Source: an uncultured Eubacterium sp. | GTDB lineage: Bacteria; Bacillota; Clostridia; Lachnospirales; Lachnospiraceae | Assembly (NCBI GenBank): GCA_910584345.1 | Contig: CAJTZX010000002.1 | Coordinates: 1 to 64,000, forward strand | Direction of reading: 5' to 3' | Length of the DNA: 64,000 nucleotides | In this document: one piece after another, positions 8,137 through 17,052 of the stretch | Layout: each line of letters begins with the position of its first letter | Numbering within the stretch: the first letter of the stretch is position 1 | The notes under the pieces: model-generated | The model's database searches: none | Seen by the model: the letters and a program-made list of their open reading frames with translations, nothing else | What the model was told of the DNA's origin: nothing | Made by a program: the position numbers and the translations under genes

Positions 8137-9846
8137 TTAACAATGATCCATTTCCAGCATATCTCTGAATTCATCACTCTTATTTAAAAGATGATTATAA
8201 TTTCCTGTTTCAATAATGCCGCCATCCTTCAATAAAATGATTTGGTCAACTTCGCTTAAGATTTCCTGCTTATGTGTAATCACAATCACTGTTTTCTCTT
8301 TTAACCTTGTATGCATTAGCCCATGAATCTGATGTTCGGAATAAATGTCTGCATTAGAAGTAGCTTCATCAAATATTATGATTGGTTTATCATGTACCAA
8401 AGCCCTGGCAAGCGCAATTTTTTGTTTTTGCCCTCCCGAAAGTGATGCTCCATTTTGCCCTACGATATAATCCAAAGATACTTCGTTTATGAACTCTTTC
8501 AAACCGCTATCCAGGCAGGCAGCTTTTATCGCATCATCACTGATTGGTTCATAAAGACGGATATTATTTCTAATCGTATCGTTAAAAAGATAAATCTGCT
8601 GACTGACCACAGATACCATATCTCTGTAATTTTGCAATGACAATTTTGAAATATCCGTTCCATTCAATAAAATCTGTCCCGCTGATGGCTCATATAACCT
8701 TGTAAGCAAATGAATGATCGTTGTTTTTCCTGAACCATTCCTTCCAATTAAGGCAGTCTTGCTGCCTTGCGCAAATGTAATATTAACATCACTTAGAACG
8801 GCTTTATCGGAACCATAAGAAAAATATACATGACGTAAATCCAATTCCTTGAATACCGTTTCTGTAATTTTTCCGTTATCCTCCTCTTCCTGAAAATCCA
8901 TAAATTCATAATATCTTTTTGTAGATGGAACAATACCTGAAAGCAGATATCCAATATTTAAGATCGCTGATATTGGTCCTGTTACATAAGAACTATATGT
9001 TACAAATGCAAAAACACTTCCTACAGATAACTGAAAATCAAAAACAAGATTAGCGCCAACAATATACAGTATTGTAGACAAAAATTGAATCATGATAGAA
9101 TCTGTAATAAGATTCCATTGGCCTAGCATATTCATCTTCTTTTGTTTTTTTATCACATTTTCCTGATGATTAGAAAATTCCTTAAGTTTGTGTTGAAACA
9201 AATGAAACAACTTTACTTCTGTAATCCCTCCAACTGTTTCGCCAAACCATTTTGCATATTCCTGATGATACTTTATAAAATCTTCCATCACCAATTTTTG
9301 CTTCTTTGCAAAGTACTTCATAACAATATATTTAACGGGAATAAACAAGAGCACTAGTATTGTCATTCTTGCGTCAATCAGGAATAATCCAACAATCCCC
9401 CCCATCATGTGAAAAACTTGCGTAATAATAAAAAATACGCTATCATCCGCAATAGATACCATTTTACTGATATCCATATTGATATTATTCAGTAATTCAG
9501 CATAATTTGTTCGATGAAAATAGCTGATCTTCATTCTCATCAGGTGAGAAAAGGACTGTTTCGAAAGGAAGTATTGTATGTTAGCAGAAATATCTACTCT
9601 CTTCTTCTCTTTCATAATATCTATCATGGAGTTAATTCCATATATTACAAGTAAAAGAAAAGCTGAGTCGATCAATAATTTTTTGTTTCCTCCTATAAAA
9701 CCATCGTCCATGATTTGTTTACTTATCAACGGAATACATAAATTTAATCCTGTAGATATTAGCAGACAACAAATAATGATTGCTATTGTCTTACGATATC
9801 TTTTCAAAAGCTTCAGCAATTTTTTAATTGCTTCAAGATCGCTCAT
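8137..9846 (-). CDS. Peptide-type ABC exporter (membrane domain plus ATPase)
   Basis: A 569-residue half-transporter with an N-terminal six-helix membrane domain (about 1-320) and a C-terminal ATPase. Walker A is GRNGSGKTT, the signature LSGGQKQ, Walker B IIIFDEATSNAD and the switch His is in VITHKQE. There is no C39 peptidase domain, so leader removal must be done elsewhere; the S8 proteases of the locus are the natural candidates. It is the last gene of the RiPP module and overlaps the acyl-carrier-like gene upstream by 14 bases. I infer that it exports the mature peptides of one or both modules. Confidence 0.9.
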   Translation of the reverse strand: MSDLEAIKKLLKLLKRYRKTIAIIICCLLISTGLNLCIPLISKQIMDDGFIGGNKKLLIDSAFLLLVIYGINSMIDIMKEKKRVDISANIQYFLSKQSFSHLMRMKISYFHRTNYAELLNNINMDISKMVSIADDSVFFIITQVFHMMGGIVGLFLIDARMTILVLLFIPVKYIVMKYFAKKQKLVMEDFIKYHQEYAKWFGETVGGITEVKLFHLFQHKLKEFSNHQENVIKKQKKMNMLGQWNLITDSIMIQFLSTILYIVGANLVFDFQLSVGSVFAFVTYSSYVTGPISAILNIGYLLSGIVPSTKRYYEFMDFQEEEDNGKITETVFKELDLRHVYFSYGSDKAVLSDVNITFAQGSKTALIGRNGSGKTTIIHLLTRLYEPSAGQILLNGTDISKLSLQNYRDMVSVVSQQIYLFNDTIRNNIRLYEPISDDAIKAACLDSGLKEFINEVSLDYIVGQNGASLSGGQKQKIALARALVHDKPIIIFDEATSNADIYSEHQIHGLMHTRLKEKTVIVITHKQEILSEVDQIILLKDGGIIETGNYNHLLNKSDEFRDMLEMDHC

Positions 9847-10141
9847 AATCTCCTCCTTCTTCTGTATCCCTATTTTCTAACATGCTTCCCGCTAAAGCAT
9901 CCGTTTTTACTTCTATTTCTTCTACAAAACCTTTAAATGTACAAAAGGACGGATTTACTAATGATTTCTCATCAAATTTAATGTGAAATTCATTTTCAAT
10001 CTCAAAGATAAGATCAATAAAATGTCTCGCAGCCAACCCTATTTGGGGACTAAAAAAACTCGTACAAAACATGCTTTCTGTTAATTGTACAGAAAAATTA
10101 TCTCTTAGTTTATCCAATACTATATTTTGTATATTTTCCAT
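9833..10141 (-). CDS. Acyl carrier-related protein of peptide maturation system (copy 1)
   Basis: This 102-residue protein fits the acyl-carrier-related family that I recall as TIGR04069, found beside CcpM maturases. The core helix LIFEIENEFHI matches helix II of acyl carrier proteins. Counting back 14 residues from its Phe, where real carriers have the phosphopantetheine Ser, this copy has Ala (IGLAARHF). It therefore should not carry a pantetheine arm and may act as a scaffold. Its paralog at 15674-15931 keeps a Ser. The acidic C-terminal tail is extra. It sits between the TIGR04066-type gene and the ABC exporter. Confidence 0.75.
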   Translation of the reverse strand: MENIQNIVLDKLRDNFSVQLTESMFCTSFFSPQIGLAARHFIDLIFEIENEFHIKFDEKSLVNPSFCTFKGFVEEIEVKTDALAGSMLENRDTEEGGDYERS

Positions 10142-10155
10142 TTAACTTCTCCCGT

Positions 10156-11238
10156 TTAATTAGTCAAATAATTAATTAACTCATCCATTTCTTTTCTAAA
10201 AGTTTCCTCATTATTTATATTGAAAACTTTCTTCCCATCAAATGACTCTATCTTTTCATCCACCTTTTTCTGTTTCATATAAACCAATCTCTCCCCCTCA
10301 TTTCTTTCATCTCCATATATATCATGAAATACATTTGCTAAATGAAAACTTTGCACCGAGTACTCATACCGATACTGCATATAATCTGCAATAAATTCCC
10401 AAAATGAGTCTTCATATTCATTATAAGCCAAACAAAGCAGCGTACTGTCAACCGATAATGCGTTGGAAACTAAATAATTTACGATGCCAAATCCATTTGG
10501 ATGATCCATATCATAAGGCATTATCCCTCCCGGCACACCTATGATAATGATATCCGGATGTTCTTTTATTTCTATCTGTTTTACATAACTGTTAAACAGA
10601 TAGATCTTATCAATTTCCGGAATATTCTGAAACATAAATTTGGGAAAATTATGCATTTCAAATATTCTGCTGTATTTTTTACTTCCTATTTGAGAAACAC
10701 AATAGCCCCTTTTCTTAAACTCCTCTCTTACCCTTAACTGCACTTCAAACTTATTCGTATATTCTGATAATCCGCAAATCAAGAGGGTCGGAACGTTCAT
10801 TTCCTTTATTTTTTTCTCCTTTAGCTTCTCCTTTAGCATATCATACGCTGCATACGAATCGCAATAATTTTTAAAATGAACTCCGTTTTCTATACATTTT
10901 CCTGTTATTGTCCTATTCATTTCATCTTCCAGCTCAAATAAACAGACAATATTTTTCTTATGCTCTATAGAATACATCATTTTGTCAAATACCACATCCG
11001 AAAATTCTGTAAAAATAATATCATCTGCATCCTGCATACATATTTCAAAATCAGCCATAATCTCTATTCCAAGCAGTTTACCTTTGACAAGTTCCCCTGC
11101 GTCTCTATGCTCGATCCCTTGTCCACTCAAACATACCGGAATGATCTCTTCATACTTTTTCACTATTTCTTTGTATTTTAATATTTCTACATATTCTTTA
11201 TTGATCGGATAAATTACTGCTTTTAAACTGTTTTTCAT
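10156..11238 (-). CDS. TIGR04066-type peptide maturation protein (copy 1)
   Basis: A 360-residue cytoplasmic protein of the family I recall as TIGR04066, known only from its place beside CcpM-type radical SAM enzymes. The most conserved part compared with its paralog at 15949-17052 is the middle: GLSEYTNKFE, the FP-FM segment and PDIIIIGVPGGIMP, then NGFGIVNY. The pattern suggests an alpha/beta nucleotide-binding fold, but I see no standard P-loop. The ATG overlaps the maturase stop as TGATG, so the two are coupled. An upstream TTG would add one residue and is not favoured. Confidence 0.8.
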   Translation of the reverse strand: MKNSLKAVIYPINKEYVEILKYKEIVKKYEEIIPVCLSGQGIEHRDAGELVKGKLLGIEIMADFEICMQDADDIIFTEFSDVVFDKMMYSIEHKKNIVCLFELEDEMNRTITGKCIENGVHFKNYCDSYAAYDMLKEKLKEKKIKEMNVPTLLICGLSEYTNKFEVQLRVREEFKKRGYCVSQIGSKKYSRIFEMHNFPKFMFQNIPEIDKIYLFNSYVKQIEIKEHPDIIIIGVPGGIMPYDMDHPNGFGIVNYLVSNALSVDSTLLCLAYNEYEDSFWEFIADYMQYRYEYSVQSFHLANVFHDIYGDERNEGERLVYMKQKKVDEKIESFDGKKVFNINNEETFRKEMDELINYLTN

Positions 11239-12695
11239 CAAGCTTCCTCCTCAAAATGATACCCGTACTTTTCCAATATACAAATATCTTTCAGTGTATC
11301 CAACATGGATGCCTGCAGATCTGAACACTTTTCTAACCTGCATGCAGCAGATAACTCCCCACCGTTATCCGCCTGAATAAAGCAGAATTTGCAATGTGCG
11401 ATCATCCAGCAATTTTTACACTTTTCTTCTGTTATTTTCCCAATATTCAATAGTTTTTCACATTTTTCCAATGATAACCCATCTTCAATATTTCCAATCA
11501 CAGAACATGGAGACGTCTCATCGATCCTCTCACAAGGAAAAAAGTTTCCTTCCACATTCAGAAATAATTTTTTTCTACCTGGAACACATGGGCCTGCCGG
11601 ATGATAACAGGCAGGTATTCCTGTAAATGTCTTCATTGTTTTATATGTCTTTTTCATTTCTTCAAATCGATTAAGCTGCATTCTCGATGGAAAAGTTTTT
11701 ATCCTTTTCATCACATATAAAAAACATTTATACTTTTCAAATTCCAAATACTGCATAAACTGATCCATATCATTTTTATACTGCGGCTCATTTCTTATAT
11801 AATTTGTACTATAAAAGGTTGTTATTACTTCACACTTTTCAAAAAGCGGATCATTTGAAAAAAAATGATCCACATCCATAACCCCAAGATCCTGGGCACA
11901 AACCGTATTGAACATTACATTCTGATTAAAATATTCTGTATATTGTTGTTTAAACTGACACAAATTTCTATATACTGCAGCAAAACTTCCCTTGCCATCC
12001 GCAAATACCCGGGATTTATCATGAATATTCTCAGGACCATCCAAACTAATCGTCAGTAAAACGTTATTTTCACAAAAGAAACGCATAATTTCATCTGAAA
12101 GCAAAACCGCATTTGTGGTCAACGAAAATATTACTTTTCTGGATCCAAATATTTCTTTTGTGTATTGCATACACTTTTTAATTAAATCAAACTCTAATAA
12201 AGGTTCTCCGCCATAAAATGAAACGTTGATAACATCACAATTCGAAGAATGATGATAAAGAAATTGAATGCCTTTTTTTGCCAGTTCAAAATCCATTCTT
12301 TTATTCGCATGTTTTCTGTTATTATAATAATTTCCTGTATATGGACAATAATCACATCGCAAATTACAGTTTTGCGTTACCTGAAGATTCATACTTTCGA
12401 TATTATCATCCAAAATATCTTCCAGCATTTCCGTCATCGGATGCTGAAGTTTTTCGATGTACATGTTTGAAAAAAAACCTTGTTCCCGGCTCAGTCTGTA
12501 AAATTGCTGAAATTCATCATTATCTATAGAAGCTGCCTGTTGAAAAAAATCTGTCTTATGTTCGTTTAATTTTTTTAAGTATGTAAAGCATACATTACTT
12601 ATCTTTTGTATTTTATTTGCATAAGTATCAAACATATAAAACTCATGATTACTTGTCTGAAAAAGTGTATAGACCGGCTTTCCCTGTTCTATCAT
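11238..12695 (-). CDS. ccpM: Radical SAM/SPASM Cys-rich peptide maturase, CcpM type (copy 1)
   Basis: A 485-residue radical SAM enzyme. Cys110, Cys114 and Cys117 in CNLRCDYC bind the SAM-cleaving cluster; SFYGGEPLLEF and TISLDGPENIHD are the usual partner motifs. The C-terminal third is a SPASM-type domain with CYHPAGPC, FFPCERIDETSPC, CKNCWMIAHCKFC and later Cys for two auxiliary clusters. The first 90 residues are a likely peptide-recognition domain. I assign it to the family I recall as TIGR04068 (CcpM). The chemistry is probably a link at Cys residues of the precursor, as in other SPASM peptide maturases, but the exact bond is unknown. Confidence 0.88.
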   Translation of the reverse strand: MIEQGKPVYTLFQTSNHEFYMFDTYANKIQKISNVCFTYLKKLNEHKTDFFQQAASIDNDEFQQFYRLSREQGFFSNMYIEKLQHPMTEMLEDILDDNIESMNLQVTQNCNLRCDYCPYTGNYYNNRKHANKRMDFELAKKGIQFLYHHSSNCDVINVSFYGGEPLLEFDLIKKCMQYTKEIFGSRKVIFSLTTNAVLLSDEIMRFFCENNVLLTISLDGPENIHDKSRVFADGKGSFAAVYRNLCQFKQQYTEYFNQNVMFNTVCAQDLGVMDVDHFFSNDPLFEKCEVITTFYSTNYIRNEPQYKNDMDQFMQYLEFEKYKCFLYVMKRIKTFPSRMQLNRFEEMKKTYKTMKTFTGIPACYHPAGPCVPGRKKLFLNVEGNFFPCERIDETSPCSVIGNIEDGLSLEKCEKLLNIGKITEEKCKNCWMIAHCKFCFIQADNGGELSAACRLEKCSDLQASMLDTLKDICILEKYGYHFEEEA

Positions 12696-12711
12696 CGCTT
12701 GTAATCTCCTC

Positions 12712-14109
12712 TTATAGTTGTTCTTCTATATATTCATATATATCTCTATATTCCACATTGGGAAGTAAATTTAACTTAAAATCTTTAGATACTCCATATC
12801 TCAGATTTAAGTCACTATCTAGCTCTTGCATTTTATGATCCATATCTATCAAAATTATAATCAGGTCAACAAAATGAAACTCTATATATTCCTTAATCCG
12901 AAATGCTTCACCACAATATTCAAAACCATACAAAACACCCGCAGCGCTATCCATAAAAATCTTACAGTGATAGCCATTATCTGCGAACTCCTGATTCGTT
13001 TTGACCATATTTTTTACTATTTCTTTCTTGTTATCGTAATATATAATAACAACAGGTATATCCAGATTCTCAATTTGTTCATCTATAAATATTTTTCCAA
13101 AATCCTGACGAAAGATCCTAAATGTTCTTTCTAAACAAACTGTTTTAGAAACTGGTCTGACATCATCATGAATCATCAGTTTATAAGGTACAGAAGCTCC
13201 TTCTTTTTTTATCCAATCATTTATTATCTCACAATTTCCCGCTATTATCAATGTATCCGCTATCCTCTGAGTGAATATGTCCTTAATATCTTCCGCTTTC
13301 GATTTTATTTCATCAAAAAAATAGTTTTGAACAACTTCAAAGCAAAAGCAGCGATCTTCAAAACGAAAACTTCGTGATTGTAGGATAACAGCTCTGCTGC
13401 ACCAATCAAACTTTCTCAATTCCAAATGTCCAACGCCACATAATAAACATAGTTTTTGTTTAATCTCCCATACGTTCTGACCATCCTGATATAAATTACT
13501 GACAATTGCTGTTATATAAGGTGTTGCGAAACTACTTGCATGTTGAGTTACAATCTTATTCCCTTGTACCTCAATGTCATGCTCCGATTTTCCGAACAAT
13601 TCAATACCATCAAATTTATATTCTGTATTTAATAATATATCTTGATTTTGCGGGCTCGCACTGACACCTATCACATTTGTGAACGCTGCCGGATATGTAA
13701 CAAAAGAATTATTATTCTGTGCTGCTACAATGATATGGCCCTCTTGCGCTAATTGATTCACGCACCTTCTTAAAATCATTTCATCCTGAAAAAAAGATGT
13801 CCCCAGGCTTAAATTAATAATTTTAATTTCCATCTGGCGAACCCATTGCAGCGCAGTGATTAGCTTATCTGCACTGCATCGCTTCTTGCTGTCAAGAATT
13901 TCTACACTGATAATATGTACTTTCACTTTTACGGATTGTTCAAATATTTTCACACATATTGTCCCATGTGTAATTTCGCTTCCTTTGTTTCCATTCGAAC
14001 ATACTGCAACTCTTCCGTCTTTTACTGTATATAACTCAACCTTTTGCAAGCCAGATAACAAATTTGTATTTAATCCGTCATCAAGAAATGCCACTTTAAA
14101 CTCATTCAC
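12712..14109 (-). CDS. Cytoplasmic S8 (subtilisin-like) serine protease of RiPP module 1
   Basis: The N-terminal 220 residues are a subtilisin domain with all catalytic parts: Asp10 in AFLDDG, His48 in HGTICVKI, the oxyanion Asn in AAQNNNS and Ser193 in SSFATPYITA. There is no signal peptide or prodomain, so it should act in the cytoplasm, most likely cutting the leader from the modified peptide. The C-terminal 240 residues are not protease and resemble the middle of the TIGR04066-type proteins (see findings). The start is GTG, eight bases after GGAG, and no in-frame ATG is nearby. It lies between precursor 1 and the maturase. Confidence 0.88.
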   Translation of the reverse strand: MNEFKVAFLDDGLNTNLLSGLQKVELYTVKDGRVAVCSNGNKGSEITHGTICVKIFEQSVKVKVHIISVEILDSKKRCSADKLITALQWVRQMEIKIINLSLGTSFFQDEMILRRCVNQLAQEGHIIVAAQNNNSFVTYPAAFTNVIGVSASPQNQDILLNTEYKFDGIELFGKSEHDIEVQGNKIVTQHASSFATPYITAIVSNLYQDGQNVWEIKQKLCLLCGVGHLELRKFDWCSRAVILQSRSFRFEDRCFCFEVVQNYFFDEIKSKAEDIKDIFTQRIADTLIIAGNCEIINDWIKKEGASVPYKLMIHDDVRPVSKTVCLERTFRIFRQDFGKIFIDEQIENLDIPVVIIYYDNKKEIVKNMVKTNQEFADNGYHCKIFMDSAAGVLYGFEYCGEAFRIKEYIEFHFVDLIIILIDMDHKMQELDSDLNLRYGVSKDFKLNLLPNVEYRDIYEYIEEQL

Positions 14110-14137
14110 CGTTCACTCCAATTACTAATATATTTCA

Positions 14138-14200
14138 AAACGTGTTTGAAAAATCATTTCTGCAATCTGACCCAGAGAAACCTTTTTTCAAACACGCTTT
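14138..14200 (-). other. Hairpin in the leader of the S8 protease gene
   Basis: AACGTGTTTGAAAAA pairs with TTTTTCAAACACGCTT across a loop of about 30 bases, just upstream of the GTG start at 14109. It could shape translation of the protease or act as a processing site. Confidence 0.45.
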
Positions 14201-14208
14201 AAAACGCA

Positions 14209-14233
14209 GGGAGCTGAACTCATATCAGCTCCC
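14209..14233 (-). terminator. Hairpin after precursor 1, likely partial terminator
   Basis: GGGAGCTGA and TCAGCTCCC make a perfect nine-base stem 36 bases after the precursor stop, followed by TGCGTTTT. RiPP operons often have a leaky terminator here so that precursor message exceeds enzyme message; that role is inferred. Confidence 0.55.
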
Positions 14234-14269
14234 ATCTGGCTTTTGTAAAATATTAATATACGCTTATTA

Positions 14270-14407
14270 TTAAATATAATTATAATTTACTTTTCCATAA
14301 GATGCGTTCAGGTTGTTATTCAGTCTACATCCACATACACATCTGCAATGTGCCATTACATGCTGTTTAGATGTTGCTTTAACCTTTTTCTTAAGCTGCT
14401 TTTTCAT
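14270..14407 (-). CDS. Cys-rich RiPP precursor peptide 1
   Basis: A 45-residue peptide starting MKKQLKKKVK. The basic N-terminal half looks like a leader. The core has four Cys at 21, 23, 25 and 27 in HCRCVCGCRLN, each separated by one residue, followed by an Asn/Tyr-rich tail. It fits the precursor type I recall as TIGR04065 (CLI_3235 class) that accompanies CcpM. An exact AGGAGG lies eight bases before the ATG at 14407. The frame is open further upstream but that extension has no ribosome site. It is the expected substrate of the adjacent maturase. Confidence 0.85.
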   Translation of the reverse strand: MKKQLKKKVKATSKQHVMAHCRCVCGCRLNNNLNASYGKVNYNYI

Positions 14408-14501
14408 GATACTTTCCTCCTTTTTTGTCTTTTTATAAGAAATGCTGTACGCAATCTGGATGACATTGCTCGGCATCTTATAAACTTTGCGCTTATGTAA
14501 C

Positions 14502-14990
14502 CTAATCGTTTGTTACTACTGTATTCTGACGTCTATAAGAATCATTATCTTTCTGTACTAATTCATTTTCTATTTGAGCTAACTTCTGTTCCAAATCTTT
14601 TTTCTTTTCTTCATCAACATTTGCATTTCGCAATTGTTGTTGTATTTGTTGCTTTTCTTCTTTTAATTTTTCGATTTCTTTATCAACCTTATCTGTATCT
14701 GATGTACATTTTTCCGCTTTCTTATCTCCGTCAGCTGATTTTATTCCATTCGCTGCATCTTTTTGCTTATGAGGATCTTCATAAACAATCTTTCTCTTTC
14801 CATTTTCATCTTTTGCAACTCCATACAGCCCGCTCGGTTTATGACCGGCTTTTTTACTGCTGATATATTCATCCTGCGGTACTTTTTCAGATGCACCATG
14901 TACCTCACTCTTCTGATCCTTTTCAGCTTTGTTTATTTGTTGATATGCTGTTGTATAATCAGAACGCACTCCATTTACTTCCATAGACAT
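14502..14990 (-). CDS. Coiled-coil Lachnospiraceae protein of unknown function
   Basis: A 162-residue, highly charged, probably cytoplasmic protein. The first half is disordered-looking and holds DEYISSKKAGHKPSGLYGV. The second half, about 98-145, is a strong coiled coil rich in Lys, Glu and Gln (EIEKLKEEKQQIQQQL). It ends with YRRQNTVVTND. I recall close relatives in many Lachnospiraceae, paired with a protein like the one at 15192-15677, but no function is known to me. Here it opens the region carrying precursor 1. GGAGGTG lies before the start. Confidence 0.75.
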   Translation of the reverse strand: MSMEVNGVRSDYTTAYQQINKAEKDQKSEVHGASEKVPQDEYISSKKAGHKPSGLYGVAKDENGKRKIVYEDPHKQKDAANGIKSADGDKKAEKCTSDTDKVDKEIEKLKEEKQQIQQQLRNANVDEEKKKDLEQKLAQIENELVQKDNDSYRRQNTVVTND

Positions 14991-15191
14991 TTATTACACC
15001 TCCAAATTTTTGTTTTCTTTTTGCTCTCACCTTTGTCTTTTTCCATTCATAATACTCGAATGATCTCTTTTGTTATATCATTTGTTTTTGAGTTCCTCCT
15101 TACATTCTATATTTTATTACGCTTATTTCTGTAAGTAAATAGTTTTGCAAATTATGGCTATTTCAGAACAGAAAAAGTACGATCTAACTCT

Positions 15192-15677
15192 CTATACAGT
15201 TACAGATATTTCGGATGTTCTTGTCTCAGAAACAGTCTCACTTTGCGCACTCTGATTCACCGTAACACTGCCATCCACAGCCGTAACTGGTTCCATATAA
15301 CGGTTCTCTTTTGCAAGCTCTTTTCCTTCTTCACTAATATTAACTTCTACTCCGCTGCCGTTTGCTACTTTTTCTTTTGTTTTTTCCTGCTCTTTCTTTT
15401 CTTGTTCCTTCTTTTCGATTCTCTTCTCTTCCAACTTTTCTTTCTGTAATTTTTCGAATTCTGCTCTTTCCTCTTTTTGTTCTTTTTCTAACTCTTTCTG
15501 AGCTTTTTCTCTATATTCCTCCGCTTTCTGTGAATATTCCTGTGCATACCCCATGGCTCGTTCCATAGTGCCAAGATCACCCTTTCTCTCTGCTTCGTGG
15601 TAAACTTTCATAGGAACATTCATCATCTTTATATTATGGCTTGCCCCTATTAATCCTTCCATTGACCCTGCTTTCAT
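15192..15677 (-). CDS. Lys/Glu-rich coiled-coil protein of unknown function
   Basis: A 161-residue protein with an ordered N-terminus (MEGLIGASHNIKMMN, then ERKGDLGTMERAMGYA), a very long charged helix at about 45-105, and a Ser/Thr/Val-rich tail ending SEISVTV. I associate it with the 162-residue protein at 14502-14990 as a conserved Lachnospiraceae pair. Its ATG overlaps the stop of the acyl-carrier-like gene as ATGA, so here it is translated with RiPP module 2. No function is proposed; low-complexity composition makes homology weak evidence. Confidence 0.7.
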   Translation of the reverse strand: MKAGSMEGLIGASHNIKMMNVPMKVYHEAERKGDLGTMERAMGYAQEYSQKAEEYREKAQKELEKEQKEERAEFEKLQKEKLEEKRIEKKEQEKKEQEKTKEKVANGSGVEVNISEEGKELAKENRYMEPVTAVDGSVTVNQSAQSETVSETRTSEISVTV

Positions 15678-15931
15678 GCACTCAGCTCCTTTCCTATAAT
15701 CAGTTTAATGATTGCTTCAATCGTAAAAAGACATTCATGATCTATATCTTCTTCAGTAATATGAATGCCAAATGTCTTTTCCAAATCAAAAAATATATAG
15801 ACCAGATCACTTGATAATAAATTCCACTCCGAACCAACTAATGGTTCTTTAAAATCCTTTTGCTCTATCATAATATTGAATCTGTCCTTAAATATCTCTC
15901 CTATTTTTATTACAATTTCCTCTCGATTCAC
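15674..15931 (-). CDS. Acyl carrier-related protein of peptide maturation system (copy 2)
   Basis: An 85-residue acyl-carrier-like protein, paralog of 9833-10141. The helix IFFDLEKTFGI matches helix II of acyl carrier proteins. At the position of the phosphopantetheine Ser it has LLSSDLV, so a Ser is present but the DSL motif is lost. It might be pantetheinylated or may only keep the fold. The start is GTG after GAGGAG; the ATG seven bases upstream is out of frame. It lies between the TIGR04066-type gene and the coiled-coil gene. Confidence 0.75.
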   Translation of the reverse strand: MNREEIVIKIGEIFKDRFNIMIEQKDFKEPLVGSEWNLLSSDLVYIFFDLEKTFGIHITEEDIDHECLFTIEAIIKLIIGKELSA

Positions 15932-15948
15932 GATACATTTTCTCCTCT

Positions 15949-17052
15949 TTAGATAACTGTGTTCGTACCGTATTGTTCTAATAAATTCAGAACGTATTGA
16001 TACATTTTATCTATATCTGAAAAAACATTCTTTTTTGCTATTCTCTTAACTTCTTGTGTGACTTTTTCCGGAAAAACATGAATAAAGGAAACTTCCCCCT
16101 GCACATCTTCATTAATTAAATCTATCACACTATTATTTACAAACATACAATCTATTTCTTTTCCAAATCTGTATTTCATCAGTGGATTGATATAGTTAAA
16201 ATAATTATCATCAAAAAAATTAAAATGATTACACAATATCGTTACATCAGCCGGCAGTGCACATGATATCTGATATGCCATCATGCCAAACCGATTTGTA
16301 TTCCTTTTATCAATAGGCATGATTCCTCCCGGAACTCCTATAATAATTACATCCGGATTTTCTTTCTTTTCAATTTCTTTTATAAATTTATTAAATAATA
16401 ATGGTTTTTCATAATCCATCACGCTATTATCATACATAAAATTCGGAATGTCATAATCACCAAAAAACGAACCATATGTTTTACTTCCAACCAATACCGA
16501 GTGATACCCGGCCTTTTGAAAATTTCTGTGCAAGACCAGCTCAACTCCATATTTATTTGTATTTTCAGATATTCCCATCACAAAAATAACGGACGCATGG
16601 AAATCGGATAATTTTATCAATCTTTTTAATTCATAATTAACAGACGGTTCATATTCGCTTATACATATTCTAAAATAAACACCCTCATTGTGTGCTGTTT
16701 CCTCTAATTCATTTTGTATTTTTTGATCCAGTTTATAAAAACAAATGATATTTTTCTTCGCTCTTAAAGACTCCCGCATCTTTTCTAGTATTGATATAAA
16801 ATCAATAATCTCATTATCTGATTTGCAAAATAATACGGTGTCACATTTTGCCAATTCCGTATAAAAATCATTCGATACAACCAGCCCTTTTGCGGCGCCA
16901 TATATAATATTGCCAGCATCTTTTCCTATATATCCCCACCCACCAAAAGAAACTATTCCAGATACAATATATTGTTCCTCGTCAAGTATTCTATCTAACG
17001 CTGGCAGCATTTCATAGTCAAAAGGGTAGATTAATAATTTCTCACAAGCCAT
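15949..17052 (-). CDS. TIGR04066-type peptide maturation protein (copy 2)
   Basis: A 367-residue paralog of 10156-11238 with the same conserved blocks: GISENTNKYGVEL, IPNFMYDNS, LLFNKFIKEIE, PDVIIIGVPGGIMPIDK and NRFGMMAYQ. The first 130 residues vary more. It overlaps the maturase 3' end by 11 bases. The role in peptide maturation is known only by association. The GVPGGIMP block and the residues around TNK are the best candidates for a ligand site. Confidence 0.8.
   Translation of the reverse strand: MACEKLLIYPFDYEMLPALDRILDEEQYIVSGIVSFGGWGYIGKDAGNIIYGAAKGLVVSNDFYTELAKCDTVLFCKSDNEIIDFISILEKMRESLRAKKNIICFYKLDQKIQNELEETAHNEGVYFRICISEYEPSVNYELKRLIKLSDFHASVIFVMGISENTNKYGVELVLHRNFQKAGYHSVLVGSKTYGSFFGDYDIPNFMYDNSVMDYEKPLLFNKFIKEIEKKENPDVIIIGVPGGIMPIDKRNTNRFGMMAYQISCALPADVTILCNHFNFFDDNYFNYINPLMKYRFGKEIDCMFVNNSVIDLINEDVQGEVSFIHVFPEKVTQEVKRIAKKNVFSDIDKMYQYVLNLLEQYGTNTVI

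Noticed and set aside
8137..9846. Peptidase-containing (C39) bacteriocin exporter
   Set aside because: The N-terminus enters the first membrane helix by about residue 15; there is no Cys protease domain.
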